A stretch of 64,000 bases of DNA from Halobacillus salinarum (GTDB lineage Bacteria > Bacillota > Bacilli > Bacillales > Halobacillaceae). Position numbers and translations under genes: made by a program. The notes under the pieces are model-generated. The model was not told where the DNA came from. It ran no database searches and saw only the letters and a program-made list of their open reading frames with translations. Positions 27,465 to 36,719 of this stretch are shown piece after piece (position 1 is the first letter of the stretch; each line of letters opens with the position of its first letter). The DNA lies in the NCBI RefSeq assembly GCF_022919095.1, contig NZ_CP095073.1, forward strand, positions 2,232,001 through 2,296,000. The letters are read 5' to 3'.

Positions 27465-28280
27465 ATGATGAAACCAATTCGCGTACTTATAGCTAAACCA
27501 GGACTGGATGGGCATGATCGAGGTGCATTAATTATTGCCCAGGCCTTAAGAGACCATGGGATGGAAGTGATTTATACCGGTTTAAGACAATCGGCTGTGC
27601 AAATTGCCCGTGCGGCTGTCCAGGAAGATGTTGATGTAGTCGGTTTATCCTCCCTTTCAGGCGCTCATAAATCTTTGTTTCCCAAAGTTGTTCAGGCCCT
27701 TGCCGAAGAAGGAGCCCAGGACATTCCTGTTATTGGAGGAGGAGTGATCCCTGCAGAAGATATTCCCTACCTGGAGGACAAGGGAGTCAAGAAAATCTTT
27801 ACAAGTGGATCACCTACGGAAGCTATAGCCGTTTATATCAGGCAGCTCATGAATAAACAAACCATTACTTCCCCTGAAAAAATAAACCATATTGGTATTG
27901 CTGTGGAAAGTTTGGAGGAGGCACTTCCTTTCTATCAGCATACGCTTGGACTATCTATAGACGCTGTAGAAGAAGTGGCTTCCGAACAGGTTCGCGTAGC
28001 TTTTATGAAAATTGGCGATACTAGAATTGAATTGCTAGAGCCCACTTCCGAAAACTCACCTATTCAAAAGTTTATTACGAAAAAAGGACAGGGCATCCAT
28101 CATATTGCACTCGAGGTGGATGATATTGAAATGAGGATCTCCCAGTATAAAGAGCAGAATGTTTCACTCATCAATGATCAGCCTAAAACCGGAGCCCATG
28201 AAAGCCAGATTGCTTTTATCCATCCAAAAGCTGCTAATGGCGTGCTTTACGAGCTTTGTCAGCCAGGTAAGAAGGAGTGA
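27465..28280 (+). CDS. Fused B12-binding subunit and methylmalonyl-CoA epimerase
   Basis: Residues 1 to about 132 form the cobalamin-binding domain with D-x-H-x-x-G (Asp15, His17, Gly20) in GLDGHDRGA, plus GLSSLSGAH and IGGGVIP. Residues about 142-271 form a VOC-fold methylmalonyl-CoA epimerase ([30 protein letters not shown]). A short linker joins them without a stop or frame change. The epimerase makes the R isomer needed by the mutase, so the fusion unites the cofactor arm with the preceding enzyme. No MeaB-type GTPase chaperone gene lies in the cluster. Confidence 0.88.
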   Translation: MMKPIRVLIAKPGLDGHDRGALIIAQALRDHGMEVIYTGLRQSAVQIARAAVQEDVDVVGLSSLSGAHKSLFPKVVQALAEEGAQDIPVIGGGVIPAEDIPYLEDKGVKKIFTSGSPTEAIAVYIRQLMNKQTITSPEKINHIGIAVESLEEALPFYQHTLGLSIDAVEEVASEQVRVAFMKIGDTRIELLEPTSENSPIQKFITKKGQGIHHIALEVDDIEMRISQYKEQNVSLINDQPKTGAHESQIAFIHPKAANGVLYELCQPGKKE

Positions 28281-28287
28281 GAATACG

Positions 28288-29829
28288 ATGGACATTTACG
28301 ACAAAATAAACGAATTATATGATAAACGAAGAAAAGTACAACTCGGCGGTGGAGATCAAAGAATCGACAAACAGCATGAAAAAGGGAAATGGACGGCTCG
28401 AGAACGAATTGATTACTTGCTGGATGAGGGGACTTTTGTGGAATTAAATCCATTTATGGAGCATCGTCATGAAGATTTCGGCGTTAAAGAAGCTCCTGGA
28501 GAAGGTGTAGTGACTGGATTTGGAAAGATCAATGGACGGGACGTGTATTTATTCGCTCAGGATTTTACAGTGTTTGGAGGAGCACTAGGCGAAATGCACG
28601 GCAAAAAGATTGCAGCAGTCATGGATCTGGCCGCTAAAAACGGCACACCTTTTATCGGCTTAAATGATTCAGGAGGGGCGAGAATTCAAGAAGGGGTTTC
28701 TTCCCTGGATGGCTATGGACATGTGTTTTATCGCAATTCCATTTATTCTGGTGTGATTCCGCAAATCTCAGTCATTATGGGACCTTGTGCTGGAGGTGCC
28801 GTATATTCTCCTGCCATAACGGACTTCGTCATTATGGTTGAAGAAACTTCGCAGATGTTCATTACAGGACCTAAAGTTATCGAAACGGTTACCGGCGAGC
28901 AGATTTCTGCAGAAGACTTGGGTGGGGCGAATGTACATAATACGTTGAGCGGTAATGCTCACTTAAAAGCGAGGGATGAAGCAGGTGCTCTGGATTCGGT
29001 GAAAGAGCTGGTCAGTTACCTGCCTTCGAATCATAATGAAAAGCCTCCTGTCTATGAGATTGAAGAAAAAGACCATTACCGGCCGGAACTGACAGATAAA
29101 ATTCCGTTTGACCCGGTCCGCCCCTATGACGTGAGAACCATTCTTGAAGAAGTGGTCGATAAAGAGTCATTTTTTGAAATTCACGCTGATTTTGCCAAAA
29201 ACATTGTGGTAGGTTTTGCTCGCTTAAACGGAAAAACGATTGGGCTCGTCTGTAACCAACCTAAATATATGGCTGGCGGACTGGATATTGATTCCAGTGA
29301 CAAAGCCTCTCGCTTTATCCGGTTCTGTGACGCCTTTAACATCCCTATTGTTACTTTTGAAGATGTCACTGGATTCTTTCCAGGAATTAAACAGGAACAT
29401 GGCGGAATTATCCGTCATGGTGCTAAAATTCTGTACGCTTATTCGGAAGCGACTGTTCCAAAATTGACCGTGATTACCAGAAAAGCTTACGGCGGAGCTT
29501 ACGTAGCGTTAAATAGTAAATCGATCGGTGCAGATCTGGTATATGCATGGCCCAATGCTGAAATTGCTGTCATGGGTCCGGAAGGAGCGGCTAACATTAT
29601 TTTCGCAAAGGATATTAAATATAGTGAAGAACCTGAAGTGACGAGACAGCATAAAATTGACGAATATCGGGAAAGGTTTGCTAATCCATACGTTGCAGCA
29701 GGACTTGGCATGGTAGACGACGTCATCGATCCAAGAGACACTAGAAAAACGCTCATACAAGCCCTCGATATGCTGAAAAATAAACAAGAGGAACGTCCAT
29801 TGAAGAAGCATGGCAACATTCCTCTTTAA
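28288..29829 (+). CDS. yqjD: Acyl-CoA (propionyl-CoA) carboxylase carboxyltransferase subunit
   Basis: This 513-residue protein has the two crotonase-like halves of PccB-type carboxyltransferases: SGGARIQEGVSSL and GPCAGGAVYSPA in the first, and FEDVTGFFPGIKQEHGG and TRKAYGGAYVALNSK in the second. The upstream part of the open frame (from 28159) overlaps the epimerase and is not used; the ATG at 28288 follows GAAGGAG. It matches YqjD in position before yqjE. It would carboxylate propionyl-CoA to methylmalonyl-CoA, feeding the two upstream proteins. The biotin carboxylase partner is not in the window. Confidence 0.9.
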   Translation: MDIYDKINELYDKRRKVQLGGGDQRIDKQHEKGKWTARERIDYLLDEGTFVELNPFMEHRHEDFGVKEAPGEGVVTGFGKINGRDVYLFAQDFTVFGGALGEMHGKKIAAVMDLAAKNGTPFIGLNDSGGARIQEGVSSLDGYGHVFYRNSIYSGVIPQISVIMGPCAGGAVYSPAITDFVIMVEETSQMFITGPKVIETVTGEQISAEDLGGANVHNTLSGNAHLKARDEAGALDSVKELVSYLPSNHNEKPPVYEIEEKDHYRPELTDKIPFDPVRPYDVRTILEEVVDKESFFEIHADFAKNIVVGFARLNGKTIGLVCNQPKYMAGGLDIDSSDKASRFIRFCDAFNIPIVTFEDVTGFFPGIKQEHGGIIRHGAKILYAYSEATVPKLTVITRKAYGGAYVALNSKSIGADLVYAWPNAEIAVMGPEGAANIIFAKDIKYSEEPEVTRQHKIDEYRERFANPYVAAGLGMVDDVIDPRDTRKTLIQALDMLKNKQEERPLKKHGNIPL

Positions 29830-29898
29830 TTGACAGGCCCTTAGTGATCCGCTAACGTACTAAGAGGATGAGGCCTACATATAAGGAGGAAAAGTCAA

Positions 29899-31029
29899 AT
29901 GGTAAATGTGAATAAAGAACGCCTGATTGAAGAATTTATGGAACTTGTGCAAGTGGATTCAGAAACAAAGCATGAGGAAAAAATTTCAAAACTGCTGAAA
30001 AATAAATTTGCTGAATTAGGCGTGGAAGTAAAAGAAGATCAAGCAAAAGATATTACTGGACATGGGGCCAACAATTTGATTTGCACGCTTAAAGGTTCGA
30101 AAGCAAATGTTGATCCTATCTATTTTACTTCTCATATGGACACTGTCGTTCCTGGCAACGGAATCAAGCCGTCGATTAAGGATGGTTATATCGTTTCGGA
30201 TGGAAGCACCATTCTTGGAGCTGATGATAAAGCCGGAGTCGCTGCCATTTTGGAAGCTATACGAACTATTCAAGAGAACAAAATGGAGCATGGTGATCTG
30301 CAGTTTATTATTACAGTCGGGGAAGAAAGCGGATTAGTTGGAGCAAAAGCTCTTGAGAAATCAGACTTAATTGCTAAATATGGCTATGCTATTGATAGTG
30401 ACGGTCAAGTAGGGAATATCATCGTAGCTGCTCCTACCCAGGCTAAATTAAAAGCAGTAGTCAAAGGAAAGACAGCTCACGCAGGCGTTGCGCCTGAAAA
30501 AGGCATTTCAGCGATCACTCTCGCCTCCAAGGCTATTGCCAACATGCCTCTTGGACGAATTGATGAAGAAACAACGGCTAACATAGGAAGTTTTGAAGGT
30601 GGAAAACAAACCAATATAGTATGTGACCATGTAGAAATTCTTGCAGAAGCGAGATCTTTGGTTCCTGAAAAAATGGAAGAACAAGTGAATAAAATGAAAT
30701 CAGCACTTGAAGAAACAGCTTCAGCAATGGGAGGAGACGTCGAAATTCAAATCGATGTTATGTATCCTGGTTTTAAACAAAAAGAAGGCGATCAGGTCGT
30801 AGAAGTTGCACGAAGAGCTGCCAAACGTATCGGACGAGATAGTGAATTATTAACGAGCGGCGGAGGCAGTGATGCAAACGTCATTGCAGGACACGGTATT
30901 CCTACAGTCAACTTGGCAGTCGGCTATGAGGAAATTCATACCACAAATGAGCGCATGCCGGTCAGCGAGCTGGAAAAAGCGGCAGAGCTGATTACGTCGA
31001 TCATTCAAGAAGCTGCTGAACAACAATAA
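29899..31029 (+). CDS. yqjE: M20 family tripeptidase (PepT-like, YqjE)
   Basis: The 376-residue zinc aminopeptidase-like protein has SHMDTVVPG with metal-binding His/Asp, LGADDKAGVA, the catalytic GEESGLVGA and a closing GYEEIHTTNERM. A dimerisation domain lies near residues 180-290. TAAGGAGG precedes the ATG. Length and position after yqjD match B. subtilis YqjE. It probably trims peptides in the cytoplasm. A T-rich hairpin follows. Confidence 0.88.
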   Translation: MVNVNKERLIEEFMELVQVDSETKHEEKISKLLKNKFAELGVEVKEDQAKDITGHGANNLICTLKGSKANVDPIYFTSHMDTVVPGNGIKPSIKDGYIVSDGSTILGADDKAGVAAILEAIRTIQENKMEHGDLQFIITVGEESGLVGAKALEKSDLIAKYGYAIDSDGQVGNIIVAAPTQAKLKAVVKGKTAHAGVAPEKGISAITLASKAIANMPLGRIDEETTANIGSFEGGKQTNIVCDHVEILAEARSLVPEKMEEQVNKMKSALEETASAMGGDVEIQIDVMYPGFKQKEGDQVVEVARRAAKRIGRDSELLTSGGGSDANVIAGHGIPTVNLAVGYEEIHTTNERMPVSELEKAAELITSIIQEAAEQQ

Positions 31030-31062
31030 GGTTACAGCATGAAGCGAATATTGTGACGTCAT

Positions 31063-31096
31063 GGAGGTCTTAGCAGTTACGCTGGGGCCTCTTTTA
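31063..31096 (+). terminator. Probable terminator after yqjE
   Basis: GAGG and CCTC arms with an inner AGC/GCT pairing are followed by TTTT. The stem is less regular than others in the window. Confidence 0.5.
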
Positions 31097-31126
31097 AAAT
31101 GGTAAAGTTAGGGATTTCTAATTGTT

Positions 31127-31161
31127 AAAAACCGCCGGCAGCAAAACTGCCGGCGGTTTTT
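31127..31161. terminator. Bidirectional terminator between yqjE and the coat protein gene
   Basis: A perfect 15-base-pair stem (31127-31141 with 31147-31161) with CAAAA loop has A5 on one side and T5 on the other. It lies just after the stop of the minus-strand coat gene. Confidence 0.9.
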
Positions 31162-31163
31162 AG

Positions 31164-31790
31164 TTAGTTCATTGGTTGTTGGGATGAAGGTGCAAAACTG
31201 TTGATCATCGTTTGCATATCCTGTTGAGTTAGTTGAGGGACCTGGTAGTAGCCCCTGTCATTTCGGTAAAGGAAAATTTCATAACTCATCTCAATTGTAT
31301 TAGGGATGCTGTCCGCTATAACCCTTCTTAATACTGGATTTGTAATCTCTCCAGCAGCCATAGCCATTAACGAAGAAAGCCCTTTCATTTGCCCCAGCAT
31401 AAAGGAGGAAATGTGGTCTTCTGTTAATTCGCTTGTAGATTGAATCGGTTTTTTGGGAGCGCCAGGTTTAAGTCCAAAGGTGACGTTATTGCTTTCATCC
31501 ATGTTATACACCTGGGTAGGTTCTGAAGGCTTTTGCCCCGTTTTTAAGCTTTCTACGGCTGTATTATACATTTGGTTGAGAAACTGGGACTGAGCTTGAA
31601 TCATCTGTCTTAACTCATTATCCTGTGCATAACCTTCATAAAGAGTGTAATTGTCTATACACCCGACCATAGATCCAAGGATTTCATGTGCATCAAACAA
31701 TTCATGGCCACCGTGGCTCATAGGAGCTGGCATATATTCGGATTGAGGCATGCTGTTTTGATTTTGATTCATTTCGTTAGGATACTGCAT
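31164..31790 (-). CDS. CotF-family spore coat protein
   Basis: The 208-residue protein has a Gln/Asn/Met-rich head (about residues 1-28), then the CotF helical region beginning HELFDAHEILGSMVGCIDNYTLYEGYAQ (named here by its first and last residues) and a second helix set (SSFMLGQMKGLSSLMAMAA). It resembles CotF/YhcQ-type spore proteins of B. subtilis. AGGAGGAAG precedes the ATG. It stands alone, so it probably has its own late mother-cell or forespore promoter; I could not find a convincing match. Confidence 0.75.
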   Translation of the reverse strand: MQYPNEMNQNQNSMPQSEYMPAPMSHGGHELFDAHEILGSMVGCIDNYTLYEGYAQDNELRQMIQAQSQFLNQMYNTAVESLKTGQKPSEPTQVYNMDESNNVTFGLKPGAPKKPIQSTSELTEDHISSFMLGQMKGLSSLMAMAAGEITNPVLRRVIADSIPNTIEMSYEIFLYRNDRGYYQVPQLTQQDMQTMINSFAPSSQQPMN

Positions 31791-31870
31791 TCATCTTCCT
31801 CCTGAAATTAATAATCACATGCTTTTTTAGTGTAGCTTATTAAACAAACCTCATACTTAGAAATGATTTC

Positions 31871-31905
31871 AAAAAAAGCCTTAAGAATCAGAGAATTCTT
31901 AAGGC
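31871..31905 (-). terminator. Terminator of the MDR transporter gene
   Basis: An 11-base-pair stem (31878-31888 with 31895-31905) is followed on the minus strand by T7. Confidence 0.85.
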
Positions 31906-31913
31906 CTTTATGC

Positions 31914-33350
31914 TTACATGTTTTCTGCCTGGCGATAACTCACTTTTTCGGTTTCCTCTTCTTCTGGTGGAGAAGTTTTCTTAATAAAAAAGGATAAGAT
32001 TACTCCAATCAAAGAAAGGACAGTTACTACAAAAAATGCGACATTCACTCCGTGAATAGCAGGATAATCAATAGCGGGCTGAGATTGTGCCCGTTGGGCT
32101 GTTGTTGTCATAACCGTTACTAAAATGGCAGTTCCTATCGAAGCAGCTACCATACGGGTCGTGTTGGCCATCGCTGTTCCATGAGGGATCAGCTTGTTAG
32201 GAAGCTGATTTAATCCTGCTGTAGTTACAGGCATCATAACCATAGATAATCCAAGCATTCGAATGGCGTAAAGCACGGTAATAAAAGTAAACGTAGTGGA
32301 TGAACCTAAAAAGGAAAAAACGAGCGATGATAGCGTGATTAACGATAAGCCTACGATCGCTAGCCACCTGGCACCAATTCTGTCGAATATTCTACCAGTA
32401 ATCGGTGACATAAAACCTGTAATGACAGCTCCCGGCAATATTGCAAGCCCTGATTCCATAGCTGTAAAATCACGCATGTTCTGCATATAAAGCGGAATTA
32501 AAGTTTCTGCCCCAATCAATCCCATAAAGGCAATCATCGCTATAATTGTGGTTATGGTAAAAACAGCGTATTTAAATACTCTGAATTCAAGCATAGGCTG
32601 TTTCAGTTTCAACTGCCTTAAAATAAAGAACAAAAGTGAAACGACGCCTAAAGAAATAAACAGAATCGTTTGTGTATTTCCCCACCCGTAATTACCTGCT
32701 GAAGTAAACCCGTAAAGTAAGCCTCCAAATCCTATTGAGGAAAGCATGATGGACAATAGATCCATTTTCGGATAGGTCAGTTCGGTTACGTTTTTCATCA
32801 CAAAGAAGGCAATGATAATATCAATAATAGCGATAGGGAGGATAATTAAAAACAACAGCCGCCACGAGTAATTCTCCGTAACCCAGCCTGATAGGGCAGG
32901 GCCGATAGCAGGGGCAAAGGAAATGACGAGTCCAATATACCCCATGGCTGCTCCGCGTTTATTTACTGGAAATATCAAAAGAAAAACGGTCTGCATCAAA
33001 GGAAGCATAATACCAGCACCGCTCGACTGCACAATACGGCCGAGGAGCAGGATTTGAAAATTGGGAGCAATAGCTCCGATAATGGTTCCTACTACAAAAA
33101 TACTCATTGCAGATAAGAATAATTGTCTCGTTGTAAAGCGTTCAATAAGAAAAGCTGTAATAGGAATCATAATGCCGTTGACTAACATGAATACGGTGGT
33201 CAGCCATTGTCCAGAATTTGCAGACACATGCATTTCTTCCATAATGGGAGGGATGGCTGTAATCATCAATGTCTGGTTTAATATTGCGATAAAAGAACCT
33301 GCCAGTAATAGAGAAGCAATTAATATTTTATTGAAAGGCTGTGTCGTCAC
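31914..33350 (-). CDS. MFS multidrug transporter (DHA2 family, LmrB-like)
   Basis: The 478-residue, 14-helix transporter has FIAILNQTLMITAIPPI in helix 1, a basic helix 2-3 loop (IERFTTRQLFL) and GRIVQSSGAGIMLPLMQTV in helix 4. It resembles B. subtilis LmrB-type drug exporters. The frame is open to 33410, but the GTG at 33350 follows AAGGAGG with eight-base spacing and matches the family N-terminus (MTTQPFNKIL). No regulator gene is adjacent. The substrate is unknown. Confidence 0.82.
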   Translation of the reverse strand: MTTQPFNKILIASLLLAGSFIAILNQTLMITAIPPIMEEMHVSANSGQWLTTVFMLVNGIMIPITAFLIERFTTRQLFLSAMSIFVVGTIIGAIAPNFQILLLGRIVQSSGAGIMLPLMQTVFLLIFPVNKRGAAMGYIGLVISFAPAIGPALSGWVTENYSWRLLFLIILPIAIIDIIIAFFVMKNVTELTYPKMDLLSIMLSSIGFGGLLYGFTSAGNYGWGNTQTILFISLGVVSLLFFILRQLKLKQPMLEFRVFKYAVFTITTIIAMIAFMGLIGAETLIPLYMQNMRDFTAMESGLAILPGAVITGFMSPITGRIFDRIGARWLAIVGLSLITLSSLVFSFLGSSTTFTFITVLYAIRMLGLSMVMMPVTTAGLNQLPNKLIPHGTAMANTTRMVAASIGTAILVTVMTTTAQRAQSQPAIDYPAIHGVNVAFFVVTVLSLIGVILSFFIKKTSPPEEEETEKVSYRQAENM

Positions 33351-33555
33351 GATAACACCCTCCTTAATGACTTTAATGACAAAAATGATACCATTACATA
33401 AAAAATCCATTTAACGTGCTCACTATTTATAAGATTATACTGTGATGGAATGATCCACACAAACATAATGCTTACTATCATGATTGTTTAGAGATACAGG
33501 GAGCAAAGACTGCGTTATCCCTATGGAAAACAGCAGTGAAAATTATAGGTAGGGA

Positions 33556-33584
33556 TTGTATAACTCACGCGAATGGTGTAGGAT
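33556..33584 (+). promoter_or_regulatory. Possible promoter of the ykoEDC operon
   Basis: TTGTAT (33556-33561) and TAGGAT (33579-33584) are 17 bases apart, placing the start about 20 bases before the TPP aptamer. Both elements are weak. Confidence 0.4.
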
Positions 33585-33613
33585 AAATGCATAAATAATT
33601 GAATGATGTTTTT

Positions 33614-33717
33614 CCACTAGGGGACCTTTCCGGCAGCAGCCGGAGAATGGTTGAGATTAAAGTCATACTTTAAGACCCTTAGAACCTGATCTGGCTTACA
33701 CCAGCGGAGGGAAGTGG
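33614..33717 (+). promoter_or_regulatory. TPP riboswitch aptamer (THI element)
   Basis: The conserved TPP parts are present in order: P1 arm CCACT (33614-33618), the P3 hairpin (CCGGCAGCAGCCGG), TGAGATTAAA, GACCCTTAGAACCTGATCTGG, and GGGAAGTGG closing P1 (33713-33717). It controls the thiamin-precursor transporter ykoEDC downstream. Bases 33711-33717 can instead pair with the left arm of the terminator at 33755, giving a transcription-termination switch. Confidence 0.93.
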
Positions 33718-33754
33718 AGTGGCGGATTATTATAAACAATTGATGATATTCGGC

Positions 33755-33797
33755 AGAACCACTTCTTTTGCTCAGGAAAGAAGTGGTTCTTTTTTTT
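33755..33797 (+). terminator. Riboswitch-controlled terminator
   Basis: A perfect 14-base-pair stem (33755-33768 with 33777-33790) with T8 tail. Its left arm contains CCACTTC, complementary to GAAGTGG of the aptamer P1, so anti-terminator and terminator exclude each other. Confidence 0.88.
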
Positions 33798-33848
33798 CAC
33801 TTTTTTCCTCTTGTAACCAGATCGAAATCAAACAAGGAGAGGATAAAA

Positions 33849-34427
33849 TTGACAAGAGGACTAAAATTAACAGACATTTTAATTACGATCGTCATTTCGC
33901 TTATTTTTGGAATCATTTATAAAGTCTGGGGCCCTTTATATGGCATAGTCTCAGCTGCCGGCCTGCAGCTTGAACAACTGATCTATGGCATGTGGTTCAT
34001 TGCGGCACCGGTCGCTTACCTATTGATTCGTAAACCTGGTGTGGCCTTATTGGCGGAAGTGGCAGCTGCTCATGGAGAATTTATTTTTGGAGGTGAATGG
34101 GGGGTCGCTACTCTTATCTTTGGCCTGGGCCAGGGTCTCGCAGCAGAAGTAGTTTTCGCTGCGTTCCGTTACCGGCGCTATGACTTGATAATTGTGTCAT
34201 TAGCAGCGGCTGCTTCTGCGTTAGTTTCCATCTTCATCGATTATTACTATAGTTTTTTAGGTGAGCTTGCCGTTTGGAACTTGTTCATACTAATTGTCGC
34301 AAGAATCGCAGGATCAATAGGAATTGCCGGGGTATTCAGCTATTATTTAGTTGCTTCACTTGAAAAGACAGGGGTCGCTTCTCTGGTTCGGCCTGCGGGA
34401 GAACTTGATTATGAATCCTTGGACTGA
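33849..34427 (+). CDS. ykoE: Thiamin precursor (HMP) ECF transporter, S component YkoE
   Basis: The 192-residue substrate-binding membrane protein has about six helices, with family segments KVWGPLYG, HGEFIFGGEWG and IFGLGQGLAAE. YkoE binds hydroxymethylpyrimidine or thiamin derivatives. The TTG at 33849, behind AAGGAGAGG, is the start; the ATG at 33768 lies within the terminator hairpin and cannot be right. It leads the ykoEDC operon under the TPP riboswitch. Confidence 0.9.
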   Translation: MTRGLKLTDILITIVISLIFGIIYKVWGPLYGIVSAAGLQLEQLIYGMWFIAAPVAYLLIRKPGVALLAEVAAAHGEFIFGGEWGVATLIFGLGQGLAAEVVFAAFRYRRYDLIIVSLAAAASALVSIFIDYYYSFLGELAVWNLFILIVARIAGSIGIAGVFSYYLVASLEKTGVASLVRPAGELDYESLD

Positions 34428-35880
34428 AATAACAGAGAAGTACGGTATTAAGAATCTGCGTTTGAAATTTCCTCAGACTGAAAAACTCTTGTTTAAAGAT
34501 GTAACCTTTACCTTTAACAAAGGAGAGAAAATTCTCATTGTGGGGCCCTCAGGGTCTGGAAAATCTACATTACTGCAGGTTCTTTCCGGCTTGATTCCAC
34601 ATTCGATTCAAGTGCCGATAAAAACAGACGCGGCTAACCTTCCAGAAAGCAGAGGAATTGTTTTTCAAGACCCTGACAGCCAATTCTGCATGCCTTATGT
34701 GGATGAAGAAATTGCCTTTGTGTTAGAAAACTTACAAATAGCAAGGGAAGATATGGATCAGTATATTTCCTCTTATCTCGAAAAAGTGGGGCTTCGTCTT
34801 GCAACCAGCCACCAGCAAATCCGTTGGATGTCTGGTGGAATGAAACAACGCGCAGCGATTGCTTCTGTACTTGCGCTTGAACCCGAAGTGCTTTTTCTGG
34901 ATGAACCCACAGCATTGCTTGATCGAGAAGGCACGCAGGAGGTATGGAATACGATAAAGTCGATAAGCAGGGACAGAACGGTTATTGCTGTTGAGCATAA
35001 AATTGACCAAGCGATTGACTTTGCTGACAGAATGATTGTCATGAACGAACAAGGTTTGTTGATTGCAGATGGTCGTCCGCAGGATATCTTAACTGAGTAT
35101 AAGGGAGTATTGGATGAACAAGGGATTTGGCATCCCGGTGTATGGAAATCATACTTGGAAAAAAAAGAAAAACAAGAGTCCTATCCTTTGTTAAGTGAAC
35201 CTCCAGTACTGTCCGTTTCAAACTTGAACGCTGTTAGAGGCAGGACTTCTATTATTCAAGCAGAGGAATTGTGTGCTTATCGAGGAGAATGGGTTACAGT
35301 AACCGGAAAGAATGGAGCTGGGAAAAGCACTTTGTTACATGCTTTAATGGGACTGGTAAAATCGACTGGAGACATAATGGTTTGTGGTAAAAAGAAAACC
35401 AAAACAAAATCCATTGCCAACGAGGTACAGCTCGTCTTTCAAAATCCAGAACATCAATTTGTTACTCAGTCCGTGCAGGAAGAAGTAGCTCATACCCTTC
35501 GTCTGCATAAATGGGATTCTCAGAAGGCTGAAAACCGCGTGCAGGAATTGCTTTCTCGTTTTCACCTAACTTCAAAGAAGAACATGCATCCTTATCAACT
35601 TTCAATGGGCCAAAAGAGAAGGCTGAGCCTCGCAGCGGCATTAGCTGCTGCTCCTTCAGTCCTTTTATTGGATGAGCCGACTTTTGGACAGGATGCAAAA
35701 AATACATTTGCCATATTAGATCATCTAGAAGAATTAAAAAGGTTAGGGACAGCCATTATTATGGTTACTCACGATGAAAATATTGTGAAGCATTTGTCAA
35801 CTAAAACCTGGCATGCAGCAGATGGTACTATTATAGAAATGGACAGTTTTCAAGATAGAGGAGAAGTTCACCATGGATGA
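34411..35880 (+). CDS. ykoD: ECF transporter duplicated ATPase YkoD
   Basis: This 489-residue protein has two ABC ATPase domains. Domain 1 has Walker A GPSGSGKST, signature WMSGGMKQR and Walker B VLFLDEPTA; domain 2 has GKNGAGKST, QLSMGQKRR and VLLLDEPTF. It powers YkoE-YkoC for thiamin-precursor uptake. The ATG at 34411 gives the YkoD family length and overlaps the ykoE stop; the longer frame from 34351 lies wholly inside ykoE. It overlaps ykoC by eight bases. Confidence 0.93.
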   Translation: MNPWTEITEKYGIKNLRLKFPQTEKLLFKDVTFTFNKGEKILIVGPSGSGKSTLLQVLSGLIPHSIQVPIKTDAANLPESRGIVFQDPDSQFCMPYVDEEIAFVLENLQIAREDMDQYISSYLEKVGLRLATSHQQIRWMSGGMKQRAAIASVLALEPEVLFLDEPTALLDREGTQEVWNTIKSISRDRTVIAVEHKIDQAIDFADRMIVMNEQGLLIADGRPQDILTEYKGVLDEQGIWHPGVWKSYLEKKEKQESYPLLSEPPVLSVSNLNAVRGRTSIIQAEELCAYRGEWVTVTGKNGAGKSTLLHALMGLVKSTGDIMVCGKKKTKTKSIANEVQLVFQNPEHQFVTQSVQEEVAHTLRLHKWDSQKAENRVQELLSRFHLTSKKNMHPYQLSMGQKRRLSLAAALAAAPSVLLLDEPTFGQDAKNTFAILDHLEELKRLGTAIIMVTHDENIVKHLSTKTWHAADGTIIEMDSFQDRGEVHHG

Positions 35881-36640
35881 AACAATTTATGATAACGAGA
35901 CTTGGCTTCATAAAGTAAATCCAAGTTTAAAATTTATCTTCGTCATTGTATTATTTACGCATCTGCTGTGGGTCGATTCTCTGGAATATCTGCTTGTGTT
36001 CTTAATGGGCTGTTTATTATTGTACGTAGCCTTTACAGGGCATTCGATGAAGAGATTGGCACTTATCGCTGTCCCTTTTCTTTTAATCTTTATTACTTCT
36101 TCTTCCTCCATGATCCTTTTTGGCCAGGGGAGTACGACTTGGTTTAGCTTTGGAATAGTAGAAATAACGAAAGAAAGCTTTTACAGAGGTTTATTTCTTG
36201 GAGTAAGAGGTGTGGTCTTTGCTGCTTTGGGAGTGGTTTTCAGCCTCACTACGCTTCCTGTCCGTCTTTTCTATTCACTTATGCAGCAATTGAAACTGAA
36301 GCCGAAATTTGCCTACAGTTTTATGGCTGCCATAAGAATGGTTCCTTTAATGGTATCAGAGGCACGTAACATTCAGTTCGCTCTAAAAGTGAGAGGCATG
36401 CACAGAGAGAAATCTATATCTGGAATTTTTACAACGTTAAAAGCTTATTCCATCCCCTTGCTTTCTCAAAGTATTCGTCGCGCCCATCGTATGGGAGTGG
36501 CTATGGAAGCAAAAGGATTCAATGATGCTCAGAAAAGAACGTATTATTATCGAATTGGGTTTTCGAAATATGACTTCTATTTCTTTCTATATTTTACAGG
36601 GGTAATCATTTTCGCTTTTCAAATTACTTCAACTCTGTAA
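35873..36640 (+). CDS. ykoC: ECF transporter transmembrane (T) component YkoC
   Basis: The 255-residue CbiQ-type membrane protein has an N-terminal LHKVNPSLKF segment, about five helices, and the coupling motifs A-x-x-x-R-G (VRGMHRE) and AMEAKGFND that contact the ATPases. It overlaps ykoD by eight bases, with GGAG upstream of its ATG. It completes the ykoEDC transporter. The B. subtilis ykoF gene that binds thiamin is not present downstream. Confidence 0.92.
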   Translation: MDETIYDNETWLHKVNPSLKFIFVIVLFTHLLWVDSLEYLLVFLMGCLLLYVAFTGHSMKRLALIAVPFLLIFITSSSSMILFGQGSTTWFSFGIVEITKESFYRGLFLGVRGVVFAALGVVFSLTTLPVRLFYSLMQQLKLKPKFAYSFMAAIRMVPLMVSEARNIQFALKVRGMHREKSISGIFTTLKAYSIPLLSQSIRRAHRMGVAMEAKGFNDAQKRTYYYRIGFSKYDFYFFLYFTGVIIFAFQITSTL

Positions 36641-36719
36641 GGAGGGTGCGTCCATTGCTGTTAAAGTTAATGATCTGCCAGGTTCCACAAGGTAAAGAGT
36701 CTTTAAAGGAGGAATGATG

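Noticed and set aside
36655-36719. A 20-codon frame starting at a TTG between ykoC and the GNAT gene
   Set aside because: It has a fair ribosome binding site but no recognisable sequence and overlaps the next start; it may be chance.
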